Origin: Candidatus Latescibacterota bacterium
Lineage (GTDB): Bacteria > Latescibacterota > UBA2968 > GCA-2709665
Reading direction: 5' to 3'
DNA: 48,789 nt
Assembly: GCA_021295655.1 (NCBI GenBank)
Contig: JAGWBX010000044.1
Coordinates: 33,909 to 82,697 of the forward strand
Part shown: piece by piece, positions 19,451 through 28,699 of the stretch
Numbering within the stretch: position 1 is the stretch's first letter
Layout: every line of letters begins with the position of its first letter
The notes under the pieces: generated by a model
The model's database searches: none
What the model saw: only the letters and a program-made list of their open reading frames with translations
What the model was told of the DNA's origin: nothing
Position numbers and translations under genes: made by a program

Positions 19451-20079
19451 TCAATTCCCCAGTGTTTCGAATCTGCCGTTCCTGACCGCCTGCAGGACGG
19501 CCGGATAAGTCGGGTCGCCATTCGCATCGAACGCGAATTGTCCTACAATGGTCGGCAAATCGATAGCGGCCAGCGCATCCCTGACCAACTCCGAGTCCGT
19601 TGAGCCGGCCCCTATTAATGCGGCCGCGAGGAGGGACGCGCCGGTCGCCCTCGCCGTCCCCCAATCGGGAGGTCGACCGTTACCCTTTGCCCGCCGTTGA
19701 TCGGCATGCTCGCCCACGTACCAATCCGGTTGCCGCCACGCGTAGCGCGGACTTGATAGTAGCCTCCTGCATCGTCGATATCCACTCGTGCTCGTCCATA
19801 TGCATCTGTGGTGTCGGCCCACGAGAATTTCGGCGCCAGTCCGGAAATGGAACGAGCGAGTGCGACGGCGACGCCCGCCAATGGCGCATCGTCCTCGAAC
19901 ACGGTTGCCACCACAACTGCCTGCGTCGCGCTTTCATCGACCGCCAGTTTGCCCAGCGGCTGGTCCGACGCTTCATCCCTTTCGGACGTCGAGGGCGAAA
20001 CCGCGTGTTCGCCGCCGCAGCCCCAGATCAGACCCGCCGCGCACGCCAGCAGGATTGCACCGCGAAGACTGAACGACAT
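19451..20079 (-). pseudogene. Frameshifted lipoprotein fused to the C-terminal piece of a periplasmic-binding protein
   Basis: From ATG 20079 (or 20086-20088) the frame encodes a lipoprotein signal with lipobox IWGC, then a beta-sandwich domain (QPLGKLAVDES...ASMPINGGQRVTVDLPI) clearly related to the intact lipoprotein at 27685. At a run of five Gs (minus strand, 19662-19658) the frame breaks. With one added G it continues GTARATGASLLAAALIGAGS, still parallel to GKARVTGSALL of the intact paralogue, then LVRDALAAIDLPTIVGQFAF and FDANGDPTYPAVLQAVRNG, which match the C-terminus of leucine/urea-type substrate-binding proteins. So the frame-corrected product is a lipoprotein/binding-protein chimera. 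The uncorrected frame stops at 19615. An assembly error in the homopolymer is possible. Confidence 0.7.
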
Positions 20080-20120
20080 TTCGGCCATGCCTCGTTTCCA
20101 CGTTGAAGTCGCGTTCAGAA

Positions 20121-20208
20121 CCGAAAAAACAGCAACTCGGCGACGCGACGAAAACCCCTGAAACAGAGCGTATCGGTCATCAAAAGGACATTCTTTCAGT
20201 TCACGTCC
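20121..20208 (-). repeat. Dispersed intergenic repeat, copy C (partial, reverse strand)
   Basis: Read on the minus strand, it starts GGACGTGAACTGAAAGAATG and runs to GCTGTTTTTTCGG, matching the right two thirds of copies A (5989-6128) and B (41555-41692). It contains the same GGACGT...ATGTCC hairpin and overlaps the last codons and TGA stop of the histidine kinase gene. Confidence 0.85.
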
Positions 20209-22394
20209 TCATCGGTCGTCGGCTCCGTAACCAATGCGGGAGCTTCAAGGGGTATTTCGACAACCATTTCGGTAAACTCGCCGGGTTCGGTCTCGACCCG
20301 GATGCTTCCTCCGTGCTCGCGTACAATATCGTTCGAAAGGGCGAGACCCAACCCCGTTCCCTGGTCGGTAGGCTTGGTCGTGAAAAAAGGATTGAAAATC
20401 TTGTCGACGACGTCGGGCGGAATTCCCTTACCATTGTCCTTGATATTTACTTCGAGCCGTTCCGGGCCGCGGCGGGTCTTCAGCCACAGCGTAGGCATGT
20501 ACGGCTCATCGATGACCGATTCTACGATCTCGCGTCGTTTTTCGTCGGTCGCATGGCAGGCGTTGCTAACCATGTTCAGAAACACGCGGCCCATGTCCTG
20601 AGGTACCACTTCGACTTCGCCCGCTGACGGATCCAGGTCCTGCTGGATGTCGAGTTGGAACTCCGTGTCGCTTGCCCTTGCGCTGTGGTACGCAAGCCTG
20701 GCGTGTTCGTCGAGCAGATTGTTGATGTTGGTGGCCTGTCGCTGGGCGGAACCCCGGCCCATCGACAACATATCCTGGACAATCCGGTTGGCGCGCTCGC
20801 CGTGTTCCCTGATACGCGCGAGGTTGTCGTTGAGGTCCTGGCAGATTTCCTGGACGAGTTCGCGCTGTTCTTCGTCGAGTTCACCGCCTTCTTCGCTGAG
20901 CGTGTCCTCGAGTTCTTCACCGAGTTCCTCCAGAAGTTCCTGGGAGACCTCGGAGAAATTCTTGACGAAATTCAGCGGGTTCTTGATTTCGTGCGCGACT
21001 CCGGCGGTAAGTTCGCCGAGCGCCGCCAGCTTTTCGCGCATCACGATCTGGTCCTGCGCCCGACGCAGGTCCTCCAGCACGGCTTCCAGCTGTTCGTTCT
21101 TCTCCCGTAACTCCTCGGCCAGCTTTTCAACGAGGTTAAGGCGCTGGACCTCCAGCGCATGCCGTCGGAAAACCTCCAGGGCCGCCGCCATATCTGCGAC
21201 CTCATCGTGCCCGCTGATGTCAACCCTGGCTTCCAGGTCACCATCGGCCATGGCGCGCATCCTGTCTGACAGCCGTTCGAGCCGGCGCAACAACACCCGG
21301 CCCACAAAAAGCCACGCGATGAGTACGGCTCCGCTGATGCTGACCACGTTCAGTCCCAGCAATACGCTGCGGCCGGTCCCGATTGCCTGAGTGGATGCCA
21401 GCGTGGCCTCGCGCGTGCGTTCACGGGCAGCGCCGACGAGACCCTCGACTTCCGAACCGAGTTTGATTTCGAGTCTCAGATTGTCCTGGAGAAGGTTACG
21501 CTGACGGTCAGCGAGTTCGAACTCTCGAACGATCAGTTCGAAACCGCCCTGCTTCCCCAGGCCCAGTTCGAAGAGCCGATTCAGGTGCGGGGCGATCTGA
21601 TCGCGCCAGGGTGATGTACCGAGCGCAGACAGGCTCCGTTCGATGCGCCCGGCAGCGGCCTCAAAGCGCTCCCGCAGCGGCTCCAGCAGGAGTGCGTCGG
21701 AAAGGTTGAAAGAACTTGACAGGAGTTGTGTCGCAATGGTGGCATCGGCTTTCAAGTCGGCCAGGTGGCGGTACCGATCGAATTCTTCGTCCGAAAAATG
21801 CCGCTCGCGGGGCACGGGCGGCTGGCCTATTGTCCGGTAGCCTGTCATCGCGTAGAAGAGTTGATCGTCGATGGCCGGAATCAGCATGCCGAACAGTCTG
21901 GCACGCAACTCGGACAGTTCCAGGCGAAGCGCTTCGCTGCGTGCGCTTACCTCGAACAACTCGGCGACCTCACGTTCAATTGCTTCGATGTTTGACATGA
22001 GTGCCGCAGCAAATCCGTGTATTCTCCCGAAACGCTCCTCGTCTTCACTCCTGGTCTCCCTTTGCATCAGCGCCGCCAACTGTGATTCGAAGGCCCTGCG
22101 CTCTTCAGCGATATCCGCCTTGACGCGGTCGAAATCCTCCACCGTTGCGGCTGAGGTCAGGCGGGGCGCCGCGGCGACCAGCGTGCCGCTCTGCTGAGCG
22201 ACCCCGAAGGCAGCGGCCATTTCCGGGACGCTGCCCTCGTTCACGCGGTTCTGGATGTCTCCTACGAGATCGAACGAGAGCCACCCGACCAGGCTGGCGA
22301 CCATGGTGATGGCGACCGCGCCTCCAATTCCCAGATAGAGCTGCGTGGCGATTCGAAAGCGGCCTTTGAGCAGCAGTTTCACTTTGCCGATCAC
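20196..22394 (-). CDS. Membrane sensor histidine kinase with HAMP domain
   Basis: 732 residues. TM1 near residues 18-38, a long helical periplasmic region to about 345, TM2 (about 348-370), HAMP (RLERLSDRMRAMADGDLEAR), a coiled coil, then HisKA with phospho-acceptor His near 468 (AALGELTAGVAHEIKNPLNF) and a glutamate-rich insertion, followed by HATPase: NMVSNACHAT (N box), DNGKGIPPD (G1) and GTGLGLALS (G2). The GTG start overlaps the stop of the binding-protein gene (GTGA, 22394-22391). With the upstream gene encoding a periplasmic binding protein and no transporter, ligand-loaded binding protein may be its input; that is inference. The 3' end lies within dispersed repeat copy C. Confidence 0.92.
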   Translation of the reverse strand: MIGKVKLLLKGRFRIATQLYLGIGGAVAITMVASLVGWLSFDLVGDIQNRVNEGSVPEMAAAFGVAQQSGTLVAAAPRLTSAATVEDFDRVKADIAEERRAFESQLAALMQRETRSEDEERFGRIHGFAAALMSNIEAIEREVAELFEVSARSEALRLELSELRARLFGMLIPAIDDQLFYAMTGYRTIGQPPVPRERHFSDEEFDRYRHLADLKADATIATQLLSSSFNLSDALLLEPLRERFEAAAGRIERSLSALGTSPWRDQIAPHLNRLFELGLGKQGGFELIVREFELADRQRNLLQDNLRLEIKLGSEVEGLVGAARERTREATLASTQAIGTGRSVLLGLNVVSISGAVLIAWLFVGRVLLRRLERLSDRMRAMADGDLEARVDISGHDEVADMAAALEVFRRHALEVQRLNLVEKLAEELREKNEQLEAVLEDLRRAQDQIVMREKLAALGELTAGVAHEIKNPLNFVKNFSEVSQELLEELGEELEDTLSEEGGELDEEQRELVQEICQDLNDNLARIREHGERANRIVQDMLSMGRGSAQRQATNINNLLDEHARLAYHSARASDTEFQLDIQQDLDPSAGEVEVVPQDMGRVFLNMVSNACHATDEKRREIVESVIDEPYMPTLWLKTRRGPERLEVNIKDNGKGIPPDVVDKIFNPFFTTKPTDQGTGLGLALSNDIVREHGGSIRVETEPGEFTEMVVEIPLEAPALVTEPTTDEDVN

Positions 22395-23572
22395 GGCTCC
22401 GCTTCCTCGAGTGTATCGATCGGATAATACCGGCCGTCACGACCGATCGTGGTCAGGTACACGGCATCCGACCCCTGGTTGTCATTGCTGCCGTATTGCA
22501 GCTTTAATCCGTCGATATCGACCATCTTCGTGCTGCGGAGACTGTTGAGAAAGGATGTCCGCTTGACCTCCGCGCCGCAGCGCTGGAGGGCGGCGATGGC
22601 GAGACGGCCGGCCAGGTACCCTTCGAAGGACACGAACCCCGGCGCAGCATCGGGATCGAAGGCAGACAAAGCCCGGCGGTAGGCCGACGCTGCGGGGAAG
22701 TAGTCGTCGGTTGGAAAGGGTACGACCTGTGTGACGTAGACGCCGGCTCCTGCAGGCCCCAGCTGTCTTGCCAGAGCGTTGCTGCCGACAAAAGAGATGG
22801 TAATGAAAACGGGGTCCAAACCGATATGCCGCGCCCACGCGATGAAGGTCGCGACCGGTTCGTACGCACCGACCAGGATTACCGCTTCGGGGTCTGCCAT
22901 GCGCAGGTCGAGCAGCGCTGTCTTCACTGCCGTTGTATTGCGCGGGTATAACCCCACGGCCACGGCCTCCATTCCGCGCCGTTCGAGCGCGCGTCGTGCG
23001 CCGTGGTAGCCGGCCCTGCCGAAGGAGTCGTCCTGATACATGACGGCGATTCGTTTGATACCTAGATCGCCGGTAAGGCGCGCGACCATTTCCTCCGTTT
23101 CCTGGTTGTACGACGCCCTCAGGTTGATCACGATGTTCCAATTCGGGTCCCGAAGGAACGCCGCGCCCGTGAATGGCGCAATATACGGAATATTGGCTTC
23201 CGCGGCGACCGGCGCGGCTGAACGTGACGTGGGTGTGCCTACGGCGCCAATGAGTGCGAACACCCGGGCCTCATTGATGAGGTAAAGGGTGTTTGCGATG
23301 GCGGCCTCCGGTTCGTACGCGTCATCGAGGGAAACGAGTTCCAGCCGACGGCCGTGGACACCCCCGCGGCGATTGATCTCATGAAACGCGGCTTCGATGC
23401 CGCGTTTCATGTCGGTTCCGAGTTGCGCGGCGGGGCCACTGAAGGCGGCGGACTGGCCGAAGAGAATTCGCTCGTCCGAGACCCCGTTCTCGACCTCGTT
23501 GGCTTCCAGACTGCTGGAAAGCGTCGTCCAGACGACGAACAGCCACACCCCCTGTCGAAAGGTCGAATTCAT
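22391..23572 (-). CDS. Periplasmic substrate-binding protein (branched-chain amino acid/amide type) without transporter genes
   Basis: 393 residues. A weak N-terminal signal sequence (residues 1-25), then the type I periplasmic-binding fold: ERILFGQSAAFSGPAAQLGT, DMKRGIEAAFHEINRRGGVH, LVSLDDAYEPEAAIANT, FALIGAVGTPTSRSAAP, VMYQDDSFGRAGYHG and VSFEGYLAGRLAIAAL. These bind leucine-like amino acids, urea or amides, but the ligand is not readable here. No permease or ATPase gene is present. Its ATG overlaps the stop of the RsbW-like gene (TAATG, 23574-23570), and its stop overlaps the kinase start. A sensor role is likelier than uptake. Confidence 0.88.
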   Translation of the reverse strand: MNSTFRQGVWLFVVWTTLSSSLEANEVENGVSDERILFGQSAAFSGPAAQLGTDMKRGIEAAFHEINRRGGVHGRRLELVSLDDAYEPEAAIANTLYLINEARVFALIGAVGTPTSRSAAPVAAEANIPYIAPFTGAAFLRDPNWNIVINLRASYNQETEEMVARLTGDLGIKRIAVMYQDDSFGRAGYHGARRALERRGMEAVAVGLYPRNTTAVKTALLDLRMADPEAVILVGAYEPVATFIAWARHIGLDPVFITISFVGSNALARQLGPAGAGVYVTQVVPFPTDDYFPAASAYRRALSAFDPDAAPGFVSFEGYLAGRLAIAALQRCGAEVKRTSFLNSLRSTKMVDIDGLKLQYGSNDNQGSDAVYLTTIGRDGRYYPIDTLEEAEP

Positions 23573-23988
23573 TACGTCCTCCGCTTCACCAGCGTGAGGT
23601 GGTTCCGTTCGTTCTCACGCCGGTAGTGCATCTCGTCTATCATGGTAAGGACCAGGTGGACGCCCAGGCCGCCGATGGGTCGATCTTCGAGCGCCGCCTC
23701 CACGTCGGGTATGGGCGCGTCCTCCAGGGGATTGAAGGCCCGGCCGTCATCCGATATCTCAATTGTAATCGCGTCGGATTCCGACGTCAGGGTAATCTCA
23801 ATCTCGCCAGGCCCGCCGCCAAACCCATGTCGGACAATGTTGTTGCCGATTTCCTCAATTGCAAGGTCAACCTGATGAACCAGCGCGGGGGACCAATCTT
23901 CCTGCAGCCCCAGTTCTTCGGCTGCTGCGGCGACCCGTCGCAGTTCATCGAGATCGGCTTCTATGCGAAAGGACTGTCTGGCGCTCAC
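23572..23988 (-). CDS. RsbW/SpoIIAB-like anti-sigma factor / serine kinase ATP-binding protein
   Basis: 138 residues from GTG 23988, which overlaps the phosphatase stop (GTGA) and has GAGGG about 9 nt upstream; an ATG at 24021 would overlap the phosphatase by 37 bp. It is a HATPase_c_2 domain: VDLAIEEIGNNIVRHGFGGG (N box), EISDDGRAFNP (G1) and RPIGGLGVHLVLTMID (G2). Family members bind a sigma factor or phosphorylate a STAS antagonist. The PP2C phosphatase upstream and the STAS protein at 26656 complete a partner-switching set. Confidence 0.9.
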   Translation of the reverse strand: MSARQSFRIEADLDELRRVAAAAEELGLQEDWSPALVHQVDLAIEEIGNNIVRHGFGGGPGEIEITLTSESDAITIEISDDGRAFNPLEDAPIPDVEAALEDRPIGGLGVHLVLTMIDEMHYRRENERNHLTLVKRRT

Positions 23989-25154
23989 GCTTCCGACCCT
24001 CTGTATCGAAACGTAACGCACGTAATGTCGTCGAATTGGGGAGTTTCGCCGACAAATCCGCTTACGGCGCTGAAAATCGCATCGTTGGCTTCACGGGCGT
24101 CCCCCGGGGGCGTGTCCGTGAAGACGTTTTGCAGGCGATCCATTCCGAACTCTTCCTCGACGTCATTAATGGCTTCGGTGACTCCGTCCGTATAGAGAAC
24201 GACCGTATCACCCGGTGCAAGCGTGACCGAATTGTACCCGTATTCGATGTCCGGCAACATGGCAAGGGCGACACCGCCGGTCAGCGGCAGCGCGCTGGCC
24301 TTCCCGTCCGCATTGACGATGAGCGGCGTATTGTGTCCGCCATTGGCGTACACCAATTGCCGGTTGGCGGGGTCGAAGACGGCGTAAAAGACGGTTACGA
24401 ACATCGCGGCTTCGTTGTTTTCGTAAAGCGCATTGTTCATTTCGTACAGCACTTCGCCGGGGCTCGTCGTCCCGATTGCCGCACCCCGCAACACCGTCCG
24501 GCTTGACATCATGAAAAGGGCCGCGGGTACGCCCTTGTCAGACACGTCAGCGATAGCGATTCCTATGCGTCCGCCGTCGAGCCGGATGATGTCGAAGAAG
24601 TCGCCGCCGACGTTTCGGGCGGGTTCCATACTACCGTATGCCTGATAATCCGGATTCTCCGGAAAACTCGTGGGCAGAATCGACTGCTGCATCTTGCTGG
24701 CCACGTCGAGTTCGTTCTGCAGAGCGATCAGCTTGTCGCGCGATTCCAGCGCTTCACGCCATTCGATCAGATGGCGCATGGTTCGATCGATGGTCACCTG
24801 AAGGTCGGAGAAGTCAATCGGCTTGGTGACGAAGTCGAACGCACCCCGATTCATGGCGATCCGGATGTTTTTCATGTCGCCATACGCCGATATAATCACG
24901 GAACGAATATTCGGGTCCACCTTGGGTATCTGATCCAGAAGGGTCAGACCGTCCATCTGGGGCATATTGATGTCGGACAGCACCATATCGATGGTGCCAT
25001 CCTTGTTCAACCGCTCCAGAGCCTCGATACCGTTCCGCGCAAACACGAAGGTGTAGCGGCCTCTCCGGATCGGACGCCGCATCCGCTGCAGCATGAGCGG
25101 TTCCAGGTCGGGCTCGTCGTCCACTACGAGGATTTTGTACGGAAGCGCAGACAT
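23985..25154 (-). CDS. Response regulator fused to PP2C/SpoIIE-type serine phosphatase
   Basis: 389 residues. A receiver domain occupies 1-125 with phospho-acceptor D61 (MVLSDINMPQMDG), acidic pocket VVDDE and K in VTKPID. A short coiled linker (EALESRDKLIALQNELDVAS) leads into an RsbU/SpoIIE PP2C domain with VGGDFFDI, ADVSDKGVPAALFM, LYTDGVTEA and FDDITCV metal-binding aspartates. This architecture (RsbU/RssB-like) converts phosphorylation from a histidine kinase into dephosphorylation of a STAS protein. The kinase at 20196 is in the same operon and the STAS target at 26656 is the head gene, so a closed circuit is likely. Confidence 0.95.
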   Translation of the reverse strand: MSALPYKILVVDDEPDLEPLMLQRMRRPIRRGRYTFVFARNGIEALERLNKDGTIDMVLSDINMPQMDGLTLLDQIPKVDPNIRSVIISAYGDMKNIRIAMNRGAFDFVTKPIDFSDLQVTIDRTMRHLIEWREALESRDKLIALQNELDVASKMQQSILPTSFPENPDYQAYGSMEPARNVGGDFFDIIRLDGGRIGIAIADVSDKGVPAALFMMSSRTVLRGAAIGTTSPGEVLYEMNNALYENNEAAMFVTVFYAVFDPANRQLVYANGGHNTPLIVNADGKASALPLTGGVALAMLPDIEYGYNSVTLAPGDTVVLYTDGVTEAINDVEEEFGMDRLQNVFTDTPPGDAREANDAIFSAVSGFVGETPQFDDITCVTFRYRGSEA

Positions 25155-25263
25155 TTCGTTATACCCCAGGATAGGATGGTTCGGTCATGTGTTGAATCCG
25201 GATGTGAAGAGCCGACGCAACCATAACTCACTCCGGCGCTGGTCGACGTGACCGAAAACGGTG

Positions 25264-26450
25264 TCAATTCACCCGTTCTTTCTCTAGCTCCTTCAATTCG
25301 TCGGCAATCTCATCCATCAGAAGGACGAGGTCGACCACGTCGTGGCTGGTTATAGTACCCTGGAACTCTTCAGAGTCTGTATCCAGTACCGGTATGACGG
25401 ACAGTGAATGCCGCGACGTCTGCTGAAGAACGTCTACGATGTGCTCGTCGGGTTCGGCATGCGGAGGTTCCGGTTGCAACACTTCCTGGAGAGGTGTTTG
25501 TCCCCAGGCTACCATCGGGACGGACGTCAGCCGCGCCGGAGACACGATTCCCGCAACTGCGCCCTCGTTCACCACAACGTAATCCTGTTGATCCGGCACG
25601 ATCCAATTATCGGCAAAACTCCTGATCGAGAGCGATGCTGCCGGATACGAAAGAAAAAGGCCGCCTATCAGCAGGCCGAACGACAACTCCGGGACGTTGA
25701 AGATGCGTTTCAGAAAAAGAATCTTCGGAGGCATGACCCTGGCGGAAAGAATCCACGCGACCACCGCAAATGCCGCGACCTCCGCGAGCAGGAATACCAC
25801 ACTGAAGGCGCCCCGGAGATGGTCGTGCGCGGCGATGGTTCGTTCGCCGATGCTGAATCCCACAACCAGTAGCGTGATCATCTCCGCAATGATGACCGTG
25901 GCAAAAATCTCCAGACCGAGGGGTTCTTTAAGGTATCCGGTGTCCGCAAGCACCTTCGCCACAAGCCCCAGGCTTGACATGGACAGAATGCCGGCGAGCG
26001 CGAGAGCATCCTTGAAATGAAGATCGAGGGCGAATCCCACGCCGAAGAGGTCAGAGGTGACCATCATGGCGGCAACCATTGAGATCACGACTGGCAGGAT
26101 AGCAGCAAAAAAAAACGCCCCCGGAGGGTTGCCACAAAACCGGGGATGTATATCTCGTCGAGGCCGACAAGGAAGAAGAGGATAAAGACGCCGATGCCCA
26201 GGAAGACCTGAAGCTTGTTCGTCGGCTCGACGATTCCCGCGACGGGGCCGAGTAGAATTCCGGCCGCCGTGTAGGCGACAATCGAACTCAGGCCAATCCG
26301 GTCTAGGAGCCTGCGCTCCAGAACGGATTTGAGCACCGCAATACCCTATATATAGTATGGTAAGTTTTCTGCGGCGCAGACTCTTAGGAGGCACTTCAGG
26401 AGCTTGGCGACGACAATGAGCAACCCGATCGGCAGCAGGTCTTCGATCAT
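25264..26450 (-). pseudogene. Cation:proton antiporter (CPA2/Kef-like) with C-terminal CBS-like region, disrupted
   Basis: From ATG 26450 the frame gives MIEDLLPIGLLIVVAKLLK, a typical first membrane segment, then about 15 extra codons and an in-frame TAG. Coding resumes with LERRLLDRIGLSSIVAYTAA (possible GTG start 26336) through VFILFFLVGLDEIY. A second break is a run of nine Ts (26115-26107): the frame above terminates at 26085, whereas the following sequence AAILPVVISMVAAMMVTSDL through the rest of the membrane domain and a CBS-like tail (SLSVIPVLDTDSEEFQGTI, residue end 25264) is in another frame. One extra T would join them. Family members exchange K+ or Na+ for H+. Two lesions suggest decay; the T-run one could be assembly error or slippage. 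Confidence 0.75.
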
Positions 26451-26655
26451 GGTCGGCCTTTCAGTTTCTCGGGAGATTCAGGCGGGACCGTCTGACACCC
26501 GAACACAACCGGACGCGGCGGCGTCCATACCATCGCGAAAACGCCCAGGATACCGTTACGGTGGACCGGGTGTTTTTGCGGTGTCAGATCCCCCCGAGAT
26601 GCTTCAGCGGCGAATGGCACCCGCTGTCGTGAAGCAGTCCCGGATCAACCCGTTA

Positions 26656-27000
26656 CTATCCTCCAACTGCTGCCAGCGCTTCCGATCTGGAGGCGTAAAC
26701 CGGTATGATTTTGTCGAATCCGCTGATCTCAAAGACCTCCCTGATCGGATCAGAAAGCGAGCAGACTACGAACTCCTTGTCCTGTTTTCGAAGTGTCCTG
26801 GCGGTCAGCAGGATGACCCGAAGGCCCGCACTGCTAATGTAGGCAAGGCCTTCAAAATCGACAATCACCGCCTGACCGTCTTCGTGCTGGGTGATTGCAG
26901 AATCGAGCGCTTCTTCGAAATCACGGGCATTGGACCCGTCGACGCGACCCTCAGCCTTCGCGATTAAGGTGCCGTTTTCCAGTTCGGTGTTAACCTCCAT
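26656..27000 (-). CDS. STAS-domain anti-sigma factor antagonist (SpoIIAA/RsbV-like)
   Basis: 114 residues spanning one STAS domain: VIVDFEGLAYISSAGLRVIL contains the Ser region (S56-S57) that is phosphorylated in SpoIIAA/RsbV relatives, followed by REVFEISGFDKIIPVY typical of the C-terminal helix. GGAGA lies 8 nt before ATG 27000. It is the first gene of the minus-strand signalling block and the probable substrate of the RsbW-like kinase (23572) and PP2C phosphatase (23985). No sigma factor gene is adjacent. Confidence 0.92.
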   Translation of the reverse strand: MEVNTELENGTLIAKAEGRVDGSNARDFEEALDSAITQHEDGQAVIVDFEGLAYISSAGLRVILLTARTLRKQDKEFVVCSLSDPIREVFEISGFDKIIPVYASRSEALAAVGG

Positions 27001-27084
27001 CGACCGATCTCCTTTTTTATTGTTACACGACCTCTCGGATACTCATATATTAGAATTCATTAGACGGATGTGCGCCGAAACGAT

Positions 27085-27113
27085 TAGATAACAGGATTCA
27101 TCCAATATGTCAA
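27085..27113 (-). promoter_or_regulatory. Promoter of the STAS/phosphatase/kinase block
   Basis: Minus strand TTGACA (27108-27113), 17-bp spacer, TATCTA (27085-27090), 85 bp before ATG 27000. Both boxes are near-consensus sigma70. Confidence 0.65.
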
Positions 27114-27290
27114 GTATTTTGTTCAGGATTTGCGCCCGGGGGGTTTCAGTGATGGAGGCTCGACCATTGGAGGCGTGAATCCTGACGATCGCCGGGTTTT
27201 CCACCAAAACCGACGCCACGTGCGAACCCGGACGGCGGTTATGCGGCGAAGACTTGTAACACGGGTTGTCCACACATCTGCTGCTTAAGA

Positions 27291-27398
27291 GGTTAACGGT
27301 CCGTTGATGAAGTCGCTCTGCAGGCGAGGCCGGCCGCCTGTCTGCGTGCACCGCACAGGCAGGTAGCCCGGATGGGCTTTTTCAACGGGCTGTTAAAC
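27291..27398. repeat. MITE-like element with imperfect terminal inverted repeats
   Basis: Left end GTTAACGGTCCGTTGATGAA (from about 27292) and the reverse complement of the right end GTTTAACAGCCCGTTGAAAA (27398 inward) match at most positions over about 22 bp, enclosing about 60 bp of GC-rich sequence with internal dyads. No ORF. The surrounding 27114-27684 otherwise holds no gene I can support. Confidence 0.45.
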
Positions 27399-27684
27399 GC
27401 AGAGACAAACGCGATGCCGCAGGAGCGCCCGCAAAAGGCGCGGCAGTTCCTTCGACATTTCTCCGAGACCGCCTCGGATTGACCTGTTGGTCGTTTAGTT
27501 GGCTGCTGTGACCATGGCAGAAACAATCACGGGACTCATGAGTCTTAAGACATGGCTGGATTCGCAGGGCTTGTTACTGGCCACGGTTTTGACACACACG
27601 GTTTGCAACTGCAAACGGACGGATGCATCGGTTGAGCAAGTACAAAGTCTTTCGCAAGATACATACACATTAAGGAAGCCCGCG

Positions 27685-28659
27685 ATGTCCTGTAGGATTC
27701 GAAACGTGTTTGTATCGACCGTTGCTGCAGGCTTGATATCCGGCTGCGGCGGCGACAGGCTTACCACCTCGATGGTACCCGAAGCCGACAGGCCGGCAGA
27801 AGAGGTCCATGCCAATTCCGGACAACGGAATTCAGGGCAGCTATTGGGCAAACTGGCGGTAGGCGGGAATACCGGTCTGGCCGTTGTGGCCGCCACCGTA
27901 TTGCAGGACGGAGCGCCGCTGATCGGTGTTACCGTGGAGCTGTCACGGTCCGTTTCGGGACGCGCGCCGCATTTTGCATGGTCGGGCACATCCAATGCGC
28001 AGGGCAAGGCACGTGTCGAAATAGGGTCGGATAACGTGAACGGTTACTATCGGGCGCGTGTAATTCGGGAAGGGACCGTGCTTGGTTCCTGGTCGAGCAT
28101 TCCGATAAATGGCGGATACGAAGTGACCGTTGAACTGCCCGTTGACGGCAAGGCGCGCGTGACGGGTTCGGCCTTGCTCCCGTCATTTGATATTGTCGGG
28201 GCATGGGGATACGTTGGAACCGATTTGGTTGAGACGATCAGCCGGAATCTGGTTGCCGCCATCCTGGAGCAGGGGCTGGTTGACAGCACGGTTGCGGCTG
28301 CCATCGTCAAGGAGTTCACAGGCGAGATGGAAACGAGCCTGCGCGACAGTGTCTGGTCTCCGATCCATCGTTTCCATGCCGACGGCACCTTTGAAGATCA
28401 GGACAGCACGGGCACATGGTCCGTTTCAGGCGCCTGGTCGGCCAGCGGCAATACGCTGACGATCATTGAGAAAGACGGATTCGTCCTGGAAGGCTCGGTT
28501 GACGTGGACGGCGACAGACTGACGCTGACGTTCACCAGAGAGCAATATATGCGCATTGTGCTGCAGGCGGCCGGAGAGTTGAACGAGGAGGACCGGGAAT
28601 TCTTCGATGCCATGCTTAAGGAGGACGACGTCATTCGGTTCTTCTTCGAAGCGCGGTAG
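27685..28659 (+). CDS. Lipoprotein with carboxypeptidase-regulatory-like and lipocalin-like regions
   Basis: 324 residues from ATG 27685 (AAGGA upstream). Lipobox LISGC at residues 17-21. Residues ~50-150 form a beta-sandwich (LVGGxTGLAVVAATVLQDGA-type strands, SSIPINGGYEVTVELPVDG) related to the frameshifted gene at 19451. Residues ~165-320 contain FDIVGAWGYVGTDLVETIS, GTFEDQDSTGTWSVSGAWSA and DGDRLTLTFTREQYM, resembling the lipocalin-like 'D-G-T-F... W...L' stress-protein fold. Function unknown; probably outer-membrane or periplasm-facing. A strong hairpin terminator follows at 28700. It points away from the signalling block, the shifted paralogue lying at the block's other end. Confidence 0.75.
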   Translation: MSCRIRNVFVSTVAAGLISGCGGDRLTTSMVPEADRPAEEVHANSGQRNSGQLLGKLAVGGNTGLAVVAATVLQDGAPLIGVTVELSRSVSGRAPHFAWSGTSNAQGKARVEIGSDNVNGYYRARVIREGTVLGSWSSIPINGGYEVTVELPVDGKARVTGSALLPSFDIVGAWGYVGTDLVETISRNLVAAILEQGLVDSTVAAAIVKEFTGEMETSLRDSVWSPIHRFHADGTFEDQDSTGTWSVSGAWSASGNTLTIIEKDGFVLEGSVDVDGDRLTLTFTREQYMRIVLQAAGELNEEDREFFDAMLKEDDVIRFFFEAR

Positions 28660-28699
28660 CTGCCGGACGACCTGAAATCCATAGTAAGGCAGAATGAAA

